Assembly (NCBI RefSeq): GCF_029892045.1 | Contig: NZ_CP120369.1 | Location: forward strand, 62,001 to 126,000 | Direction: 5' to 3' | DNA: 64,000 nt | Origin: Sinorhizobium numidicum | GTDB taxonomy: Bacteria > Pseudomonadota > Alphaproteobacteria > Rhizobiales > Rhizobiaceae | Shown: positions 60,338 through 64,000 of the stretch, one piece after another | How the letters are laid out: every line of letters begins with the position of its first letter | Position numbering within the stretch: the stretch's first letter is position 1 | Notes under the pieces: generated by a model | The model's database searches: none | What the model was told of the DNA's origin: nothing | What the model saw: the letters and a program-made list of their open reading frames with translations, nothing else | Translations under genes and position numbers: made by a program

Positions 60338-60823
60338 ATGACACTACCGGGCCAGCTCTTCTCTCTCGCAACGGCGTCTGAGAAGAGCGACTGTCTCCAA
60401 AACGGGTTACTGCTCATGGTTGTTGCCGCTCCTCGGAACCGCCTTCACTCGACCTACCTATCCCGAGTGGCCGCCGAAGCCAGAACACGACTGCGGCTAA
60501 AGAGAAGCTGCCATTTCATGGTGCGCCTAGTCTATCCGGCCCGGGCTTTACGGAACCTGACGGTGGTCAAGGCTGCCGTTGTCGAGATATCTGAAATCGG
60601 TGCCCGAATAAGAACAAACTATTCTGTGGTTCCGGATCACTTTTACATAGTGCTTGGAAACTACGACTACTTTATCGGAGCGACCGTATTTCACCGTTCA
60701 AAGAACGAAATTGAGGTGGAGTTCATCAAAGAGCAACCTTCGCGACTTGTTAACATTCTTTCGCGTGTCCAGTTTCCACTCGCGACTATCCATGATCTGA
60801 AGAGGGTCCTCGAGACCAATTGA
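60338..60823 (+). CDS. PilZ-domain-like protein
   Basis: About 161 residues from the ATG at 60338 (a TTG at 60311 is an alternative start). The second half has an all-beta pattern, with an R-x-x-x-R-like segment (RLRLKRSCHFMVRLVYPA), then VVEISEIGARIRT and NYDYFIGATVFHRSKNEIEV, resembling PilZ c-di-GMP-binding domains. The D/N-x-S-x-x-G motif is present as EISEIGA, so ligand binding is plausible but not certain. The stop overlaps the next gene's TTG start. An EAL protein two genes on supports a c-di-GMP theme. Confidence 0.55.
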   Translation: MTLPGQLFSLATASEKSDCLQNGLLLMVVAAPRNRLHSTYLSRVAAEARTRLRLKRSCHFMVRLVYPARALRNLTVVKAAVVEISEIGARIRTNYSVVPDHFYIVLGNYDYFIGATVFHRSKNEIEVEFIKEQPSRLVNILSRVQFPLATIHDLKRVLETN

Positions 60824-61686
60824 TACGCTTCCGCCTCACCTTTAGCCGATGTTGCGGCGCCAATAGCGCGGCTGCCAGCTTTCCTTACGTGAGGGACCAT
60901 TTCCGGGAGTGTGGGCTTTATCAGGTTTGGCCTAACTGGGAGCCTGACGCATTGGATATCCTATTAATCGAAGACGACGATCTGGTGGCAAAGACGATCA
61001 TCCACTGCTGGCCGGTGCCGGGAGACAATATTCGTTTGCTTTCAAGCTACAAGCAATGCCTGCGGACGATCCATAGTGCTGAAATTGACTTCTTCGACGG
61101 TGCGATCGTTGACGTAAATTTACCGGACGGGAACGGCCTGGAGATACTCCGCACAGTCAGGAGGCACTCGGACATCCCTCTGATCTTGATTTCGGGGACA
61201 GGAAGCCCGGAGAGTCGGGCAACCGCCTTGGATGCGGGCGCCGACGACTATGTGATGAAGCCGTTTTCGGTTCGTGAACTTCAGGCGCGCCTTACGCGCG
61301 TTGTGGTAAAATCAGGCAGCATGCGCTTCGATGTTCCTCCGGGCGAGTTGGCGATTGGAAGCGTTAACTGCGATCTGGCCAGGAGAGCCTTAATGTGCGG
61401 CGGCAAAACGTTGCCCCTTACCGATCTTGAAGCACGGCTGCTGTCAGAACTCAACAGAAACCGCGGACGGGCCTGTAGCAAATCGCAGCTTTCGAAGCAC
61501 GCCTGCTTCAGGGAATATGACCCTGGCGACAAGACGGTGGATGTGTACATCTCCAGACTGAGAAGAAAGGTCGGGGAGTTGGATTCGAAGAGCGTGGAGT
61601 ATCTGCAGACGGTCCGTGGTGTCGGATATCGTCTACTTACTTCAGTGGAGAGCAATCGTGCCCCAAACACGCCGACACTCAAGTGA
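60820..61686 (+). CDS. OmpR-family response regulator
   Basis: The frame of 288 residues starts at TTG 60820; the receiver proper begins only at residue about 45 (LDILLIEDDDLVAKT), so a later start such as TTG 60952 is possible. The phospho-Asp lies in GAIVDVNLPDGNG, the Ser/Thr in LILISGTG and the Lys in VMKPFS. The winged helix has LTDLEARLLSEL and KTVDVYISRLRRKV. It resembles VirG/PhoB-type regulators but is distinct from VirG. It overlaps the PilZ-like gene and the next gene follows closely, so the three probably form an operon. Confidence 0.8.
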   Translation: MIRFRLTFSRCCGANSAAASFPYVRDHFRECGLYQVWPNWEPDALDILLIEDDDLVAKTIIHCWPVPGDNIRLLSSYKQCLRTIHSAEIDFFDGAIVDVNLPDGNGLEILRTVRRHSDIPLILISGTGSPESRATALDAGADDYVMKPFSVRELQARLTRVVVKSGSMRFDVPPGELAIGSVNCDLARRALMCGGKTLPLTDLEARLLSELNRNRGRACSKSQLSKHACFREYDPGDKTVDVYISRLRRKVGELDSKSVEYLQTVRGVGYRLLTSVESNRAPNTPTLK

Positions 61687-61697
61687 GGAGGTTCGAA

Positions 61698-62888
61698 GTG
61701 AAAGCGGTGATTGTTGATGACGATGAGGAGATCTGCGAGCTTCTGGCATGCCAACTGCAGCACCTGGGAGTCGAGGCGCGCGCGGTTGCAAATGCCAGCG
61801 ACGTGCTCGACACTGTGAAGCGGGAGAGCCCCGACATTGTGTTTGTCGACTTATCTCTCGGCGATGCCGACGGAATTGATGTTTTTCATGTGCTCCGGGA
61901 TATCGGGTTTTTGGGGGCTCTCGTCATAGTGAGCGGTCATCCTGATATCGTGCTTCGTCACGCGAGGGACGTAGCCCTCCGCGCGGGCTTGGACGCAAAG
62001 GCACCACTAAAAAAGCCGTTCCGGCTACAAGATTTGAGAGGTGTTCTAGACGAGGCGAGGAGTGGCCCAGCGGCGAATCTGGCGCGCGTGTTGAAACGAG
62101 TTCCCGACGGGCTCTTGCGGGAGGGGCTTCAGAAGGATTGGATCGAATTCTGGTTTCAGCCGAAGGTTGAGCTCAAGACCGGGCTCATAAAGGGGGCAGA
62201 GTGCTTGGCTCGAATCAGACACCCGACCGCAGGTCTGCTCTTTCCCGGCCAGTTCTTGCCCTCGGCTGACGACAACGATCTTCATGAACTCGCCATCAGG
62301 GCGGCGAAGGCCGCGGCAAAAGCCGCAGCACTCGATTTACTTGATGGTGTCCCGCTCCGATTCTCGATAAACGTTTCCACCCGAAACATGAAGCAGCCGG
62401 CGTTGATTTTTCAACTCAAGAGGATTAGTGACGGTGCGGTTAGGCCCGTAGACCTGGTCCTGGAGATCACCGAAAGCGATCTTGGCGGTGATAGCTCCGT
62501 TTGCCAAGCGTTTGCGACACGCGCTGTCTTGCATGGCTTCAAGATTTCAATCGATGATTTTGGCTGCGGTTACGCCACCTTTGAACGGCTGCGGCACACA
62601 CCCTTCTCTGAACTAAAATTGGATCGATCTGTCGTAGATGGATGCTCAGGCGACCGCTCTTTGAAAAATATCTGCGTCGCGACCATCCAGTTGGCTCACG
62701 GCTTTGACGCACTCGCAGTTGCGGAAGGCGTCGAGACGCAGGAGGATGCCGCCCTTCTTGCCGACATCGGCTGTGACATAGCGCAAGGTTATCTCTTTGC
62801 ACCCGCATTGCCTCTGAAGGAATTTGCGGCATACGTTCGAGCCCCATTGAAGCCCGTTACAGGACCAAAGTATTCACTCAAGTCCTGA
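61698..62888 (+). CDS. receiver-EAL protein (c-di-GMP phosphodiesterase candidate)
   Basis: The start GTG at 61698 is chosen because the ribosome site gaggagg (61685-61691) precedes it; a GTG at 61683 overlaps that site. The 396-residue product has an N-terminal receiver (VIVDDDEE, Asp in IVFVDLSLGDADG, Lys in LKKPF). The EAL domain from about residue 135 has the signature as AECLAR, the catalytic loop DDFGCGY, LEITES, LKLDRSVV and AVAEGVET. The key metal-binding residues seem kept, though EAL itself reads ECL. It likely hydrolyses c-di-GMP under control of phosphorylation. Confidence 0.8.
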   Translation: MKAVIVDDDEEICELLACQLQHLGVEARAVANASDVLDTVKRESPDIVFVDLSLGDADGIDVFHVLRDIGFLGALVIVSGHPDIVLRHARDVALRAGLDAKAPLKKPFRLQDLRGVLDEARSGPAANLARVLKRVPDGLLREGLQKDWIEFWFQPKVELKTGLIKGAECLARIRHPTAGLLFPGQFLPSADDNDLHELAIRAAKAAAKAAALDLLDGVPLRFSINVSTRNMKQPALIFQLKRISDGAVRPVDLVLEITESDLGGDSSVCQAFATRAVLHGFKISIDDFGCGYATFERLRHTPFSELKLDRSVVDGCSGDRSLKNICVATIQLAHGFDALAVAEGVETQEDAALLADIGCDIAQGYLFAPALPLKEFAAYVRAPLKPVTGPKYSLKS

Positions 62889-62939
62889 GCTGTACCACCT
62901 GCTCCCGATGATATTGGTGAGCGCAAGTCCGAACTGCGT

Positions 62940-64000
62940 TCATAAACTCTCCTGTCCTCTCTTGCCATCAAGTATTAGGCGAATCTTGGCAGCCAGTTCC
63001 CTTGGTCGATAAGGCTTTTTGAGTAAGTGGAGCCCAGGATCGAGCCCACCTTGATGAGTTATGACGTCCTCTGTGTATCCGGAAGTAAATAAAATGGGTA
63101 TCTCCGGTCGAATCCGACGAGCTTCCTCCGCCAATTGACCTCCATTCAGACCACCTGGCATGATTACGTCGGTGAACAGAAGGTCGATGTCAGAGACCTC
63201 TCTCAGAATGTCCGAAGCCTCTTGACCGTTCCCGGCGGCAATGATCCGGTAGCCAAAATTTTCGAGCTGCGCGGCTACATAGCTCAAGACCAGCCCATTG
63301 TCCTCCACCAGAAGAATTTTCTCCGTGCCTTGAGGCACGACGGCCTTTTCCGGCCTCGATCTCGTCTCCTCCTCGCCCCGAACAGCTCTTGGAAGATAAA
63401 TCTTGACTGTCGTTCCCCGGCCGGGCTCCGAGTAGATCTTGACGTGTCCATTCGACTGCTTGGCAAAACCAAAGACCATGCTGAGTCCGAGGCCGCTGCC
63501 CTTCCCAGTTTCCTTGGTTGTAAAGAACGGCTCGAAGGCGCGCGCGAGGATTTGGGGTTGCATCCCAATCCCCGTGTCAGAGATGGTCACTACTACGTAT
63601 TGGCCGGGAGCAATCTCTGCGCCACAATGTGCATAATCTTGATTGAGAGAGAGATTTCCGGTTTCGATCGTCAGTTGCCCGCCGCGAGGCATCGCATCGC
63701 GCGCATTGAGGCAAAGGTTCAGGATCGCAGTCTCGAGTCCGGAGGGATCGACAAGGGCATTCCAGAGGTCGGCTGATTGGATGAATTCGATTTCTATTTC
63801 CGCGGAAAGCGCCCGCCGCAGCAGACCGTCCATATCCTTCAGCAGCGAATTAAGATCGACCACTTGCGGCTTGAGAGCCTGCCGGCGGGCGAAGGCGAGC
63901 AGGCGGTGAACGAGATCAGCACCTCGTTGAGCGGCCGCTGATGTCATCTCTGCAAGGTGGCGAAGGCTCTTGTCCTCGCTCAGCCGTTCGGCGAGGACCT
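62940..64000 (-). CDS. hybrid histidine kinase with C-terminal receiver (N-terminus outside window)
   Basis: The minus-strand frame is open to the window edge. Visible parts are the end of the dimerisation helix (LRHLAEMTSAAAQRGADLVH), the ATPase with ILNLCLNARDAMP, SDTGIGM, FEPFFTTKETGKGSGLGLSM, and a receiver with LLVEDN, phospho-Asp in LLFTDVIMPGG, TSGYTED and KKPYRP. The phospho-His box lies beyond 64000. It points towards the EAL operon and might supply its phosphate, but no proof is visible. Confidence 0.85.
   Translation of the reverse strand, partial: VLAERLSEDKSLRHLAEMTSAAAQRGADLVHRLLAFARRQALKPQVVDLNSLLKDMDGLLRRALSAEIEIEFIQSADLWNALVDPSGLETAILNLCLNARDAMPRGGQLTIETGNLSLNQDYAHCGAEIAPGQYVVVTISDTGIGMQPQILARAFEPFFTTKETGKGSGLGLSMVFGFAKQSNGHVKIYSEPGRGTTVKIYLPRAVRGEEETRSRPEKAVVPQGTEKILLVEDNGLVLSYVAAQLENFGYRIIAAGNGQEASDILREVSDIDLLFTDVIMPGGLNGGQLAEEARRIRPEIPILFTSGYTEDVITHQGGLDPGLHLLKKPYRPRELAAKIRLILDGKRGQESL

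Overview
The window reads as part of a rhizobial symbiosis island or symbiotic plasmid (alphaproteobacterium, Mesorhizobium/Sinorhizobium/Rhizobium type). It carries Nod-factor genes nodABCIJ with divergent nodD, a decayed nif segment with nifN, a bacterial gibberellin (GA) operon, and a VirB/VirD4 type IV secretion system (T4SS) with virG, virA and two effector genes. Many broken insertion sequences separate these blocks. The species cannot be fixed from the sequence alone.

Layout. 1-2124: the 3' part of a large uncharacterised protein, then an AbiV-type abortive-infection gene. 2560-2944: an IS110-family relic. 3278-13796: a high-GC GA operon behind a textbook NifA/sigma54 promoter, with a remnant of the lost first gene (probable cyp115 tail), then cyp112, cyp114, ferredoxin, SDR, cyp117, ggps, cps, ks and a type II idi. 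13833-15012: two fused IS relics (IS5, IS30). 15127-15696: a flavodoxin-fold NAD(P)H oxidoreductase. 16124-21712: nodJ, nodI, nodC, nodB, nodA (minus strand), nod box, nodD (plus strand). 22772-24018: a syrB-like gene and its partner. 24428-26817: an IS630-family element split by an intact IS110/IS1111-type element. 27481-30202: pseudo-nifH, pseudo-nifE, nifN and two shrunken nif accessory genes. 30493-31380: a universal stress protein. 32207-35857: a vir-box-driven SUMO-protease-like effector with a 1167-bp tandem duplication. 36530-37650: a second syrB/partner pair. 38980-48524: vir box and virB1-virB11. 49018-50299: nod box and virG. 50739-52448: virD4 (minus strand). 53451-54505: IS110 relic. 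54896-55878: vir-box-driven F-box-like effector. 55984-56880: IS701 relic. 56913-58838: a third vir-box leader and an N-terminally shortened virA. 58842-60150: small relics. 60338-64000: a PilZ / response regulator / EAL / histidine kinase signalling group.

How the genes fit together. NodD should act at two near-perfect nod boxes: one before nodA and one before virG. VirG should act at vir boxes before virB1 and before a repeated leader that precedes both effector genes. The two effectors share this leader, their first codons and a C-terminal tail that matches the Agrobacterium T4SS transport signal R-x7-R-x-R-x-R exactly. No relaxase gene is visible, so the T4SS looks dedicated to protein delivery. 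The GA operon is wired separately, to NifA/sigma54, so it would be expressed in the nitrogen-fixing nodule. The apparent regulatory logic is flavonoid -> NodD -> Nod factor plus T4SS effectors early, and NifA -> gibberellin late.
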